The position numbers and the translations under genes were made by a program. A model generated the notes under the pieces. The model ran no database searches, was not told where the DNA came from, and saw only the letters and a program-made list of their open reading frames with translations. A stretch of 64,000 nt of DNA, from assembly GCA_964036315.1 (NCBI GenBank), contig OZ038500.1, positions 60,347,946-60,411,945 on the forward strand. Direction: 5' to 3'. Below, in pieces: positions 31,516 to 41,707 of the stretch (its first letter is position 1; every line of letters begins with the position of its first letter). This DNA comes from Acanthosepion esculentum (Eukaryota; Mollusca; Cephalopoda; Sepiida; Sepiidae).

Positions 31516-32648
31516 TTGAGTTCGTTATTTTCCCATACATACAAATACTATTGGTAATTTTTCTCGGACATTATCATTCTTAGTCATCCCTTCCGTCTTA
31601 GTGGCGTTATAGTCTTGCCTTAGGTGAAAATATAATAGATCAACGTTCTGTCCAGTGATATAACAACGTTATAACGTTTACAATTCCTTTCTCACAGAGG
31701 GAACATCGCAATCCTTTACTTACCCTCTCACTACATTGATATTTACGGGGGTTTAATTTTAGTATCAGCAGCTCAGAACGTTACAGACTCTTCTTCTGCC
31801 ACCCACTGGTCTGGATTATAGACATTCTTTTTGCAAGAAGGATATTCCACAAGAAGAGAGTCTTCCCAAGAACCGTTACTTTGTGCAGGAGAACCCCACG
31901 TTTCCAAAGATCAGGAGTTACCAAATGTCAACTGTTATCTATTCTCCATATCCTCATAATCTCAATTCCGCTAAATATCGGAAAGTTATGTTTGGTTGCG
32001 TTTATGCTAGGTTATTTAACGTAGAACTTTTTATAAGGAATCGTTTAGCGAAAAACTCTGAATGCTTTTTTTCACTCAACTGAGAAATATATTATTATAA
32101 GCAACATAAGAATTTGAACAATACACGAGCTGCTTAATATTGGCGTCTAAAACAATTATCATGTCGATTAAATTGTTGCCCTAATTTTTATGCTTGAATT
32201 TTGAAAACTGAAAAGGAAAGAGATTTCAATATAATTCAACTAGTAGAATCAATATAGGATAATGTATTTGGTAAATAAAGTATTTAGAATCTGCTTTTGT
32301 TTAATTTTCGTTTCACTTTTTATTTCTTTGTTTCACACTAGTGAAGTAGTTAAAGTTTTACTCAAATTTGAGTGCATTTGCTTCTAAGCGAATTGCTTAT
32401 TTTCGTATCTTTTTTCCTTAAAAGCGTATGTAATTAACTAAATCTCTTTTCCATAATTAGTGGGATATCTTTCAGCTAAGAAATTTCATTATGCGTTTTC
32501 ATTTGGGAAACAAAAACTTTATCTATCAGATCTGTTTTCGATTAATTAAATCGGATCTGCAACACGACACAAGAAATTCATTAATATACTCATAAATATA
32601 TTACTTCCCTGTCTTTGATTTTTTTGAAATTCTTGATTTCATTATCAA
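31516..32648. other. No gene seen
   Basis: AT-rich DNA with one 66-aa ORF (31883-32083) lacking motifs. Confidence 0.5.
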
Positions 32649-32650
32649 TA

Positions 32651-32704
<54 letters not shown>
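32649..32704. repeat. (TTA)n microsatellite
   Basis: About 18 perfect TTA units. Confidence 0.95.
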
Positions 32705-33505
32705 TTTTAGTTGCTTCGTTTGCGTTAATTTCTTCCCGACCGCATGATTAATGAGATTTACGCTTACTGTTATTTCCTCGAAATTAGAATTAAAAAAAAG
32801 GCCTCTTCGTTTAATTACGCCGCATGTTTTCTTCGGTTACTCCTGAAAAAATAAAAAGTGGAAAAGAACCAATAGGATTCTACATTCAAACGTGCTAGCA
32901 TAGACCAATGAAATCTGCGAAACTTTAGTTTTAACAACACTGTACAAAATAAGGTAACAATGACTTTCCCATAAATGACAACTATTCTTGTGCGTTAGTT
33001 GCTTTACTGCCTTGCGTCGGGTGAAATGATTTTAAAAATTATAATCTATTCTGTTTTCATATAAGAAATTATGTTGCTTGTGACAAAGTAAATATTTATT
33101 AGGTCTTTCGAGTAAAGATTCATTCATATCTCAAGAACCAGTTGCGAGGCCTTCATGTAAGGTGACACCTGGTAAGTCGACAATAAAAAGATTTTGAGAA
33201 AGCTTATGGAGGGTGAGAATATTGCATGGCTGAGGGTATCGTCTCTTGTCCTTTTTATTGTATAAATTTGGTAATAATTTTCGTGGCGTGTCTGTCCTAC
33301 AAAAAGACAGTTTAACCGCCCTGACCGCATCTGTCTTTTCCTAAAGCTAAAATCAAACAGCGGCTAGAAAACTGCATCTGTAAGCCCACTACAACTGTGA
33401 GTTTCTCCAGCCACAATTAAGACTATCCTATCTGCCCACATCTGAATTTTTCAGAAAACTAAATTTCAGTAATAGAATAAATACCCGGAAATCAATATAT
33501 ATATA
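32705..33505. other. No gene seen
   Basis: AT-rich DNA. The 68-aa minus ORF at 33124-33330 has no known motif. Confidence 0.5.
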
Positions 33506-33508
33506 TAT

Positions 33509-33848
33509 AGCGAAACAGTCTGTCTGTGGATGACAATATATATGCTCCTGAAAAATTTATTTCGGTTGAGCTCTCTGGGGAGGATGTGTGGGTTTGTAAA
33601 CAGTGACTATTACGGCTAATAATGCAAGACTCTTCGGTAAATCGAATCGAGTTCTCTCAGTCACTGTGTGTTTATCTAAAAATAAATACGCTTAAATTCA
33701 CCTTCTTCTCTGCCGTGCGCCAACGGCTTCAGGTTAGAATTTCAGACTGACGCGAATTCGGCCGGTTTTCGATTCTAGCCAGAGGCAACCGGACGTCTAG
33801 CCACACTGATGAGCTGTGATACAGCGAAACAGTCTGTCTGTGGATGAC
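33509..33848 (+). mobile_element. Retrozyme-like unit bounded by hammerhead sequences (copy A)
   Basis: The left end (33511-33534) is the 3' half of a hammerhead: GAAA, CAGTCTGTC, TGTGG, ATGAC. The same sequence ends the complete hammerhead at 33801-33848. The two predicted cleavage positions (after 33524 and after 33838) are 314 nt apart. This is the layout left by a unit that spread as a tandem or circular RNA of monomer length and was copied back with part of a second unit. There is no ORF in between. Both ends run into (TA)n. A relative at 39681-39983 shares the whole body. Confidence 0.85.
33801..33843 (+). ncRNA. Type I hammerhead ribozyme, consensus core
   Basis: Stem I CCACA (33801-33805), core CTGATGA (33806-33812), stem II GCTGT-GAT-ACAGC (33813-33825), GAAA (33826-33829). 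Stem III is ACAG-T-CTGT from 33829 to 33837, C33838 is at the cleavage position, and stem I TGTGG is 33839-33843. Beyond an internal loop (TAG / AT) stem I resumes as GTC (33795-33797) with GAC (33846-33848). Internal loops in stem I are the usual site of the tertiary contact with loop II. Stem III is very short, as in animal retrozymes thought to act best as dimers or circles. Confidence 0.88.
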
Positions 33849-34430
33849 TATATATATATATATATATATATGCCATTTAACTCTAGTACAAATCTACTAC
33901 AAATTACTATGTCTAGTTTTTGCACTGGATCAAGGGATGCATCTTATACACTAGTGTTAACCGAACCTGGGTCCATCTTTTGATTCGAGTCTCAAACAGA
34001 TTTTGTCCACCTTCTTTGCAAACCAAATCTATATTTCACATTTTGATACTTGGGTTAATAGGACCGGCGCTTCCCTGTTTTACATTAAATAATGCAACAA
34101 GTGATGATATTCTGTTAAAGTAACTTACATAAGAAGCTAAGACATTCTCGCTCATGACCAAGAAACAGTGACTTACAGAGACGCCTAAAAGCCTAGGGAT
34201 CTATTATTTATAAGCGCAGCAGTCCTTAGTTTTGTTCAACGAAGTTATGGCGAATCGGGTCAGGTTCTAGGGTGGGTAACCACTTAGACAAATGCAGTGA
34301 CTTGTAGCTTTGTGATAGTATAAGACACACGCACACAAAATACATACTCCGGGTTAACTGTTATAAAGTGAGCTGTCCTTCGCTTTTGATCAGTCCAACG
34401 ACAGTCGTTTATCTCGCATGACGAGGGCGT
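33849..34430. other. No gene seen
   Basis: A short TA run, then unique-looking DNA. The 67-aa ORF at 33920-34123 has no recognisable domain. Confidence 0.5.
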
Positions 34431-34436
34431 TATATT

Positions 34437-34950
34437 TCAGTACGCAATATTTTGTGTAATATATTTTGTAATGTTTTGTCTAATATATCTGTGTAATATA
34501 TTATGCAATATTTTGTGTAATATATTTTGCAATGTTTTGTGTAATATATTTTGCAATATTTTGTGTAATATAGTGATATTCCAAGCTACGCTTGGATGTG
34601 GCACAAGGCCGAAAGTAAGTGACACCCAGTGAAGATCGAACTCACTACTCAGACGTAATTGTTCTAGCGAGACAAGCTTGCTAACCATTACACCACCTCG
34701 AGGCGCCCAATATTTTGTGTAATATATTTTGCAATATTTTGTGTAATATATTTTGTAATGTTTTGTGAAATATATTTGTGTAATATCTTTTGCAATATTT
34801 TGTGTAATATATTTTGCAATCTTTTGTGTAATATATTTTGCAATCTTTTGTGTAATATATTACACGAAATATTGTGAAAGAAGTTTCAAATAACTTCAAC
34901 TTCAATGATTTGGCGAATATTTTGAGGAGACTAGTAGAGTAATATAACTT
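34437..34950 (-). mobile_element. Element with internal ~24-bp minisatellite, copy 2
   Basis: Arrays of CAATATTTTGTGTAATATAT with period near 23-24 bp, then the edge 'gaaagaagtttcaaataacttcaacttcaatg' to 'tagagtaatataactttatcc', the reverse complement of the 21461-21565 edge. A SINE sits inside the array at 34573-34707. Confidence 0.8.
34573..34707 (-). repeat. tRNA-derived SINE (family S2) inserted in the minisatellite
   Basis: Minus strand: GAGGTGGTGTAATGGTTAGC (A-box), an anticodon-like arm, GAGTTCGATCTTCAC (B-box), then 'gggtgtcacttactttcggcc'. The array unit CAATATTTTGTGTAATATA abuts both sides, so the insertion lies within the array. It is the best-preserved S2 head in the window. Confidence 0.9.
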
Positions 34951-35285
34951 TATCCACTGAATTTTTCAGTAAGCTCATGACCCTACCCAATGTGGCACAA
35001 ATTCAGTTTAAAGTGGGTTTAACGGCAATACCGTAGACACATTTTCAGGCCTACTTGGCACTTCCTCATTCGGTGAACGCCTCAGGTACCGGCCAATTAA
35101 CCCACCCCCTGCCGAATGTGAGATACTGCCTGTGGGATGGCCACTTAAGGCTTGAAATAATATTATTTGCAGAGGAGCTAACCCCTCTGCCGGTCATCAC
35201 TCCATATTCGCATACCAGGTTCTACTCTACCCTAACTGCTTGGGCACTTATATAATCTATACCTTGCTAATTAAGCAGTCATTTA
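34951..35285. other. No gene seen; slightly GC-richer patch
   Basis: A 66-aa ORF (35055-35255) lies in a GC-richer stretch. No motif or second copy found. Confidence 0.4.
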
Positions 35286-35289
35286 TAGC

Positions 35290-35400
35290 GTTTTACTAAG
35301 CATATTATGGCACAAGGTCGATATTAAGGAGCACATAGTAAGAACCAAACTCGCTAATCACTCGTAATTGATCTAGCGTGACTGGCTTGCTAACAATCAG
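35290..35400 (-). repeat. tRNA-derived SINE remnant (family S2)
   Basis: Diverged copy: 'tatggcacaaggtcgatattaagg', 'aaccaaactcgctaatcac', 'gactggcttgctaacaat' follow the S2 order on the minus strand. Confidence 0.7.
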
Positions 35401-36220
35401 GGAGCTATTTATATATTCCTACACGAACATTTACAAATATTCTCACCAGAAAGGTTTCATATATGTAAAATAAATAAATAACGCCATCGCTGTTTTAGTA
35501 GAACCTGAGTGAATATGTTGTATTTCTCTTTGGACTTGTGCCAGAAAACAATCTTGCATTGTTTTAAATAAACATCCTTCCCTGAGATTTTCTACTCAAG
35601 TTATATTTTTAAATTGCCGTTTGCGCTTAGCCTCGATCTCAAAATGTTATGGTTTAATCACGTTTTTGAATTGACTTCAATGCGTATAGAAACTGCAGCT
35701 GCCCCAATAAAGCATCCAAGTTCAAAGATGTCTCTTCTATAGAGAAAGTAACAGTCGCTTATCAGAATTGGACGCCGTTGGAGACGGATCTTATTAACCT
35801 TATTTTTCATAAAGATGTAAAAATTCAAGGAGAATCAAGCCCACTTGTTTCCATTCTATGTGACATTTAAATCGCCGCGAAGTCGACCGGTAAAGTTAAA
35901 AAAAAAAGAAGCAAAAATCCAATACACTATTGAAAGATTAATGCTTGATACTGGTTTATTTTGGCCAGTTTCAGTCGGTTCTCCTGTGGTTAATCATTAT
36001 TTATTGAATGCAGAGCCAGCTTTTCGAGCTGTACAGAAAAGAAGCGGAACTCGCCATGATTAGCGGCCATTCAGAGCATGCTCAGTAGGTACTTCCAGCC
36101 CTGTAAAAATTTTCAACGACTTTTTGACAGATTTTTCGATATATAATTTTGTTATGCAAAAATGAATAAAAAAAAGCTATCTCTCTCTTTTTCTATCTAC
36201 TGACACGCATATACGTTCCC
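35401..36220. other. No gene seen
   Basis: The 72-aa ORF 35845-36063 has no recognisable domain. Confidence 0.5.
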
Positions 36221-36224
36221 ACAC

Positions 36225-36226
<2 letters not shown>

Positions 36227-36288
<62 letters not shown>

Positions 36289-36365
36289 GGTGTATTTAGA
36301 AAAATATATTCAGCTTATAATTCACTATTTTAATAATGAACTTTTATATTTATCATTTATATTAG

Positions 36366-36400
<35 letters not shown>

Positions 36401-36407
36401 AACACCC

Positions 36408-36493
<86 letters not shown>
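36227..36493. repeat. (TA)n, (CA)n and (TA)n tracts
   Basis: Tracts at 36229-36285, 36370-36396, 36408-36430 (CA) and 36431-36492, ending at the mariner terminus. Confidence 0.95.
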
Positions 36494-36494
<1 letters not shown>

Positions 36495-37205
36495 TGGGTG
36501 CAATGGATAAATTGTCATCTAAATTACGCAAAAATAAAAATACTACTGATATCTTATTTTAATTGATATATTTACCAGAATTACACAAAAATATCTCGAA
36601 AGAGTACATTTATTAAACAAAATCGCCATTGGCTTCAACCACGACCGGCAGACAACTTCGAAATCTCCTGCATCTCTTCTGGGCGATTTCCATGTTTAAA
36701 TTGGTAAATGCTGCCATAAACCTTGTCTTCAGTCTATCTTTCTAATACAAGAGGTTTTGTTGGCAAGTTGCTCAACTGCACGCCAAATATAATAATCAAG
36801 GCGGTGCAGTTTGAGGAGTTAGGTGGCATGATGTAAGTGGTGATCTGGTCGCAGAAATTGTCTGACAGCCAGGTTCTCCGGTCTGTGTGGCATGGTGCAG
36901 GATCCTGTCACATTGGTTCTTTCACCAGCCACCCTCTTCACCCAGGGAAGCATTATCTCCTCAAGGCACTTGACGATGTAGGCGTCCGTGTTGTGTCTGA
37001 GGCACCGTGGGAAAATGAATGGATGCATAACATCACCATCACATGCAAACACTCCAAACTCTTCCAACTCTTTCCGAAAACTCTGCATTGACAAACACTG
37101 TGAAATGTTCGTATTGGAACTTCTGGCGCGAATGCCAAGCAGTACAGCATGTCGACTCCAAAGTTGGCGGAGTGAATTACGTCGTGGTGCTCGTTTTCTC
37201 AATCT
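36494..37205 (-). pseudogene. Mariner-like transposase fragment with one terminal repeat (copy 1)
   Basis: A terminal repeat TGGGTGCAATGGATAAATTG lies next to TA. It matches 58669-58690 and, inverted, 59526-59547. The minus strand encodes the transposase C-terminal half: DGDVMHPFIFPR, TDAYIVKCLEEIMLPW and QDPAPCHT (second catalytic Asp region). The third-Asp motif has decayed to NSSNCTALI where family members have SPDxNPLDY. The end is EANGDFV. The N-terminal DNA-binding part and the other terminal repeat are missing. Confidence 0.85.
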
Positions 37206-37276
37206 TTATTGTTATTATCTGCCTCTATTTCTGATATGTCCTTAAGGACAAATGGCACAGTGGATATAGGCGTTAG

Positions 37277-37500
37277 TTAGATCCAGTGACAATACCTGGT
37301 TAAGGCGGTGGATAAATTTGAGAGGGGAATTAACAGGAGATAACTGATATCCATTAGACATGGCACGTGGAACTTGAACAGTCTCCCCAGTGATCGAAAT
37401 AAAGGGTTCAGTTCGACAGTCCAACCACCTGAAGAAGGCCGGAGCATACAACGGCCGAAACGTTGTGATAAACATGGCGACAAAGATGAGGACAATAGTC
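37277..37500 (+). repeat. Penelope-like tail copy
   Basis: 'gatccagtgacaatacctgg', GGCACGTGGAACTTGAACAG, CGAAATAAAGGGTTCAG, then the motif CACCTGAAGAAGGCCGG ... CGGCCGAAACGTTGTG and 'acaatagtccg'. Same order at 49980-50140 (minus), 50280-50475 (plus, without the last motif) and 37610-37820. Confidence 0.65.
37426..37467 (+). ncRNA. Minimal hammerhead-like motif in PLE-type tail
   Basis: CAC (stem I), core CTGAAGA, unpaired A, stem II GGCCG ... CGGCC (37437-37456), GAAA, then CGTT and GTG (stem I). Stem III is reduced to A-C-G-U with no loop, so a monomer could not form it. Small hammerhead variants of this kind associated with PLEs and acting as dimers are known. Here only three stem I pairs are visible, so this call is tentative. 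Confidence 0.42.
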
Positions 37501-37830
37501 CGATTAATGTAAATGGTGCTTTATTGTCATATTCACGATGTTTCGGTCGTTGTACGCTCCAGCCTTCTTCGGGTGATATACGTTGGAATGTGAATAAAAG
37601 CGTTGTTTGAAGTAATCCAGGGACTTCACCTAAATAGTTACTAAAGGGAGATATCTGAAGCTGAGATATCCAGCTAAGGCATGGCACGTGGAACTCTACC
37701 AATCCTCCCCGGTGGACAAAATAAAGGGTTTCTGTTAGAAATTCCAACGTATATGACCTGAAGAAGGCTGGAGCGTACAACACACCGAATTGTCGTGAAT
37801 ATGACAATAAAGAATAATAGTCCCCAAAAT
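37501..37830. repeat. Two more PLE-type tail copies, opposite orientations
   Basis: 37510-37605 is a minus-strand copy (CGATGTTTCGGTCG ... CTTCTTCGGGTGATAT). 37610-37825 is a plus-strand copy (GGCACGTGGAACTC ... ACCTGAAGAAGGCTGG ... CACCGAATTGTCG). In both the hammerhead-like core is decayed (CCCGAAGA; GAAT instead of GAAA). Confidence 0.6.
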
Positions 37831-37863
37831 ATTAATAGTTGAAATAGTTAGAATACTTCATTT

Positions 37864-37867
<4 letters not shown>

Positions 37868-37908
<41 letters not shown>
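37868..37908. repeat. (TA)n tract
   Basis: About 21 TA units ending at the palindrome. Confidence 0.95.
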
Positions 37909-37914
<6 letters not shown>

Positions 37915-38105
37915 GAAAAGATTTGAACACTAATATTCCATGGTTATAATTTATTCCATTGGAATCGTAAAAACGATCCAATTCATCAGACCTACAGATT
38001 CAAAAAAAATTTGAATCTGTAGGTCTGATGAATTGGATCGTTTTTACGATTCCAATGGAATAAATTATGACCATGGAATATTAGTGTTCAAATCTTTTCA
38101 TTATA
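37909..38105. repeat. Near-perfect palindrome, ~96-bp arms, A5 loop
   Basis: Left arm 37909-38004 and right arm 38010-38105 are reverse complements with one visible mismatch (T/C at 'ggttataat' versus 'attatgacc'), centred at 38007. The arms carry 'atttgaacactaatattcc', 'ggaatcgtaaaaacgatcc' and 'ctgtaggtctgatgaattgg'. A (TA)n tract abuts the left side. No second copy in the window. Probably a fold-back element or an inverted-duplication product. Confidence 0.92.
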
Positions 38106-38224
38106 TCCTTACTCTGTCCTGGACATTGAGTTCTACCTGGATCATATCCTCTTGGAATTATTTTTATATATATATGTATGTGTATATATAATTGCATATG
38201 TATGTGTATATTTACCACTAATAT

Positions 38225-38311
<87 letters not shown>
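38106..38311. repeat. Compound TA/TG tract
   Basis: TA-rich and TGTA stretches at 38160-38210 and a pure TA run at 38230-38311. Confidence 0.9.
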
Positions 38312-38312
<1 letters not shown>

Positions 38313-38865
38313 TGTGTGTGTACTTCCAAAGATTTGATGAAAAAAGAGTGTACAAGATGAAAAAATGTCCAATCTTAATAACAACAAAGTTTTATTGTCG
38401 AAATCTTGTGCTATTATTAATAAGAAAGACAAATATATTTGTTGTTGCAAAAATTATATTTAAATCCTTAAATGTTCGAAATTTAGGTTTAAAGTTATTG
38501 TTTTTCTGGCGTTAACCTGGTCCCATGAATTAGTACAGGTAATTTGAGCGTCTTTTTTGCAGTGAAAAAAAATCAGAAATCAAAAATTTTAAATAGACGT
38601 TAAGGGCATATTCGTAAATGAAAGTAATTATTTTTTAAACGTTTCTTCTTTAGAAAATCTTTATGAACGTATTTGGATATGGGCGACTTTCATTCAACAA
38701 AAATCATTCCAGTTAATTCAATTTCGGTTTGAAACACAACATAGTATTTTCCTTACTGTAAATTAAAACTAAAATTCAATCCGTTATGCGTCATGCGTGA
38801 TACCCGCTTAGGCGATCATGTATCTTTCTATACATGACTGATGAGACAGATTTTTTTTTCGCAGT
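38312..38865. other. No gene seen
   Basis: AT-rich, with no motif or repeat recognised. Confidence 0.5.
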
Positions 38866-39078
38866 AGGTTGCTATTTCTTTCTGCGGTAGACCAGTTGCC
38901 ATCCAAGGCCATAGAACCCGGTCTGTCCGGATATTTACCCATAGATGGGTAGAAGAAGAGTATCCATTCTTTTCGCAAGTGTATTAGCACGTAAGTGAAA
39001 GTAATGGATTCGACTTGAATTCGAACTCGGCTCTTCGATTCCTCAATCCAAACCGCTACCCATTACTTTACCATAAAA
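38866..39078 (-). repeat. tRNA-derived SINE, head and body (family S1)
   Basis: Minus strand: the head with 'tggtaaagtaatgggtagcgg' and B-box GTTCGAATTCAAG (39014-39026), then the body with CACTTACGTGCTAATAC and the 'ctggatggcaactgg'-like segment. The companion of 12545-12790. Confidence 0.87.
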
Positions 39079-39607
39079 ATGACCTAGAAATTAAAAATAA
39101 AATAAAGCTTCCAAAACACTGAATGACAACATCAATTTCACTATAGCTGCCCATTTCAACCAACCGGATCATAGCACTGATTACATTAAATGTACCTCTT
39201 TATCGTTAGCCTTTAAATATAAATAAGAATGCTGAAAGTCTGATCTGAAATATATTTTTAAATAGAGTCACACATTCTAGGATTAAACATGGGATTAAGT
39301 ATGCACAATGAATACAGTTTCCACAGAAAGCCTTCTACAATCCCTGCACAAGACTAATCGTGGCAAACAACTAGTCCCAAACTATGAGATCTCTAACAGT
39401 AAAATAACACATATGGAAAAAAGAAAGTGCCACTTCATTTTTTCTCGTCTCGGTGAGAAGGAACACAGCCCTGTTCAAAAATCCCGTTTTTTAAATTCTA
39501 TTCCATCATCCTTCTATTTCTTAAATTTATTTGCGGTTGTAATTAAATTTTGTTTATTTAACATTGAAGTCTTGAGATATATTTAATTATTAACAACAAC
39601 CGTAAGT

Positions 39608-39608
<1 letters not shown>
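39079..39608. other. No gene seen
   Basis: The 92-aa ORF 39308-39586 has no recognised domain. Confidence 0.45.

Positions 39609-39680
<72 letters not shown>
39609..39680. repeat. (TA)n tract
   Basis: About 35 TA units ending directly at the retrozyme-like copy B. Confidence 0.95.
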
Positions 39681-39684
<4 letters not shown>

Positions 39685-39983
39685 GGCCTGAAAAATTAAT
39701 TTCGGTTGAGCTCTGCTCGTTTGAGGTGTGAGTTTGTAAACAGTGACTATTTAAGCTAATATTGCACGACTCTTCGGCAGAATTGAGTCACTCTCAGTCA
39801 CTGTGTGTTTATCTAAATCTAAAAATAATCACGCTAAAATTCTCCTTCATCCCTGCCGTGAGCCGACGGCTTTGTGGTAGAAGTTCCGACTGACGCCAAT
39901 TCAGTCGGCTTTCGATTCTAGTTAGAGGCAATCGGACGTCTAGCCACACTGATGAGCTGCGAAACAGTCTCTCTGTGGATGAC
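39681..39983 (+). mobile_element. Retrozyme-like unit, copy B (ribozyme decayed)
   Basis: Body colinear with copy A: 'cctgaaaaattaatttcggttgagctct', 'gtttgtaaacagtgactatt', 'cactgtgtgtttatctaaa', 'gaggcaatcggacgtctag'. The hammerhead at 39944-39978 keeps CCACA, CTGATGA, GAAA and TGTGG. It has lost eight bases of stem II (GCTGC instead of GCTGTGATACAGC), and a stem III base is changed (CTCTC for CTGTC). The left end lacks the partial hammerhead of copy A and runs into (TA)n. Confidence 0.85.
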
Positions 39984-39995
39984 AAAAATACATAA

Positions 39996-40064
<69 letters not shown>

Positions 40065-40229
40065 GGAATTTATAAGCAAGGATCATACCATTCATTAAAG
40101 GATTTGAGGTTAATGTATTTTATTATTAAAAATTGTTTGCGAGAGTGATTCTTGCCATATCATTAACTTCACTATCTGCTTTTCGTATGAATGATTTGCG
40201 TAATATAAATTGAACCCGCACCACATAAT

Positions 40230-40323
<94 letters not shown>
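39984..40323. repeat. (TA)n tracts around a family C arm fragment
   Basis: TA at 40000-40060, then 'aaccggaatttataagcaaggatcatacc' through 'gaatgatttgcgtaatata' and 'gcaccacataattgatat' (40061-40232, plus strand, the region after the hammerhead in family C), then TA at 40233-40323. Confidence 0.85.
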
Positions 40324-40326
<3 letters not shown>

Positions 40327-40686
40327 GCACAATAATGAGACATCGAAAGATTTAGTTCATGCCACCTTTACTACAAAAAAAAAGCCTACTTCTACAGTAC
40401 AAGAACGCACAATTTCTTTCGGTATGTACTATCTTTCAATGTCTCATTATTACCTGGATTTAAAAAACGTACATAATTTTCTACCTGATATTGGTCGTAT
40501 GTAACGACTGAAAGCCGAGCTAGTAGCAAAAATAAGACCTGATAAAATCGGAATTTATAAACAAGGATCACACCATTCATTAACGGATTCGATGTTGATT
40601 GTATTTTATTATTAAACATTGTTTGCGAGAGTGATTGTTGCCATATAATTAACTTCATTATTTGTTTTTCGTATGAATGATTTACG

Positions 40687-40688
<2 letters not shown>
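40324..40688 (+). mobile_element. Hammerhead-bearing repeat, family C copy 2
   Basis: Longer upstream part than copy 1: 'gatttagttcatgccacctttac', 'cttctacagtacaagaacgcacaat' and 'tctttcaatgtctcattattacctgg', all shared with copy 3. The hammerhead region follows (40480-40527), then the constant block and right arm to 'gaatgatttacgtta'. Confidence 0.8.
40480..40527 (+). ncRNA. Decayed hammerhead (family C copy 2)
   Basis: Stem I CTAC/GTAG, stem II GGTCGT...ACGACT, GAAA and stem III AGCCGAGCT with A before GTAG are retained. The core reads CTGATAT instead of CTGATGA, so it should be inactive. Confidence 0.75.
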
Positions 40689-40744
<56 letters not shown>

Positions 40745-40750
40745 GTATAT
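40689..40750. repeat. (TA)n(TGTA)n tract
   Basis: TA run then GTAT units. Confidence 0.95.
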
Positions 40751-41125
40751 TGTGACGCACGCTGTCCGTTAATAATTAAGTAGAACTCTAGACTTCAATG
40801 TTAAATAAAACAGAATTTAATTACTACTGCAAATAAATACGTAACGAGATCAAAGAAGTAAAAGTCAGACAAAGATAATTAACCCTTTCAGTGAATACGT
40901 TGCGAGAATCGTGGATCTGCTTTACGTCCGGTAAATACTAAAACAAAACCCAAATCATCCACGCACAGTAATTAAACTGATTCGACTGGATCGTTTCACT
41001 CAATAATCACTGAATAATCACTCCAGTCAGTAGCCTGACACCGCTATTTATACACCTGTCAGTAAACATATATTCATAAATCCAGAGTGTCACGCACAAA
41101 CCTCGGTGTCGGTACTTACTCATTT
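40751..41125. other. No gene seen
   Basis: Unique-looking DNA with short direct repeats of 'caataatcactgaataatcactc' near 41000. Confidence 0.5.
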
Positions 41126-41690
<565 letters not shown>

Positions 41691-41707
41691 CTCGAACTCG
41701 ATATGTA

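Noticed and set aside
34437..34905. CRISPR-like array of ~24-bp units
   Set aside because: Units are contiguous tandem copies without unique spacers, in a eukaryotic repeat context.
35055..35255. 66-codon ORF in a GC-richer patch as a host exon
   Set aside because: No motif, no clear splice context and no second evidence. It cannot be separated from chance.
37981..38100. CTGATGA inside the long palindrome as a possible hammerhead
   Set aside because: Downstream there is a stem-like pairing but GAAT stands where GAAA should be, and no closing stem I or UH site fits.
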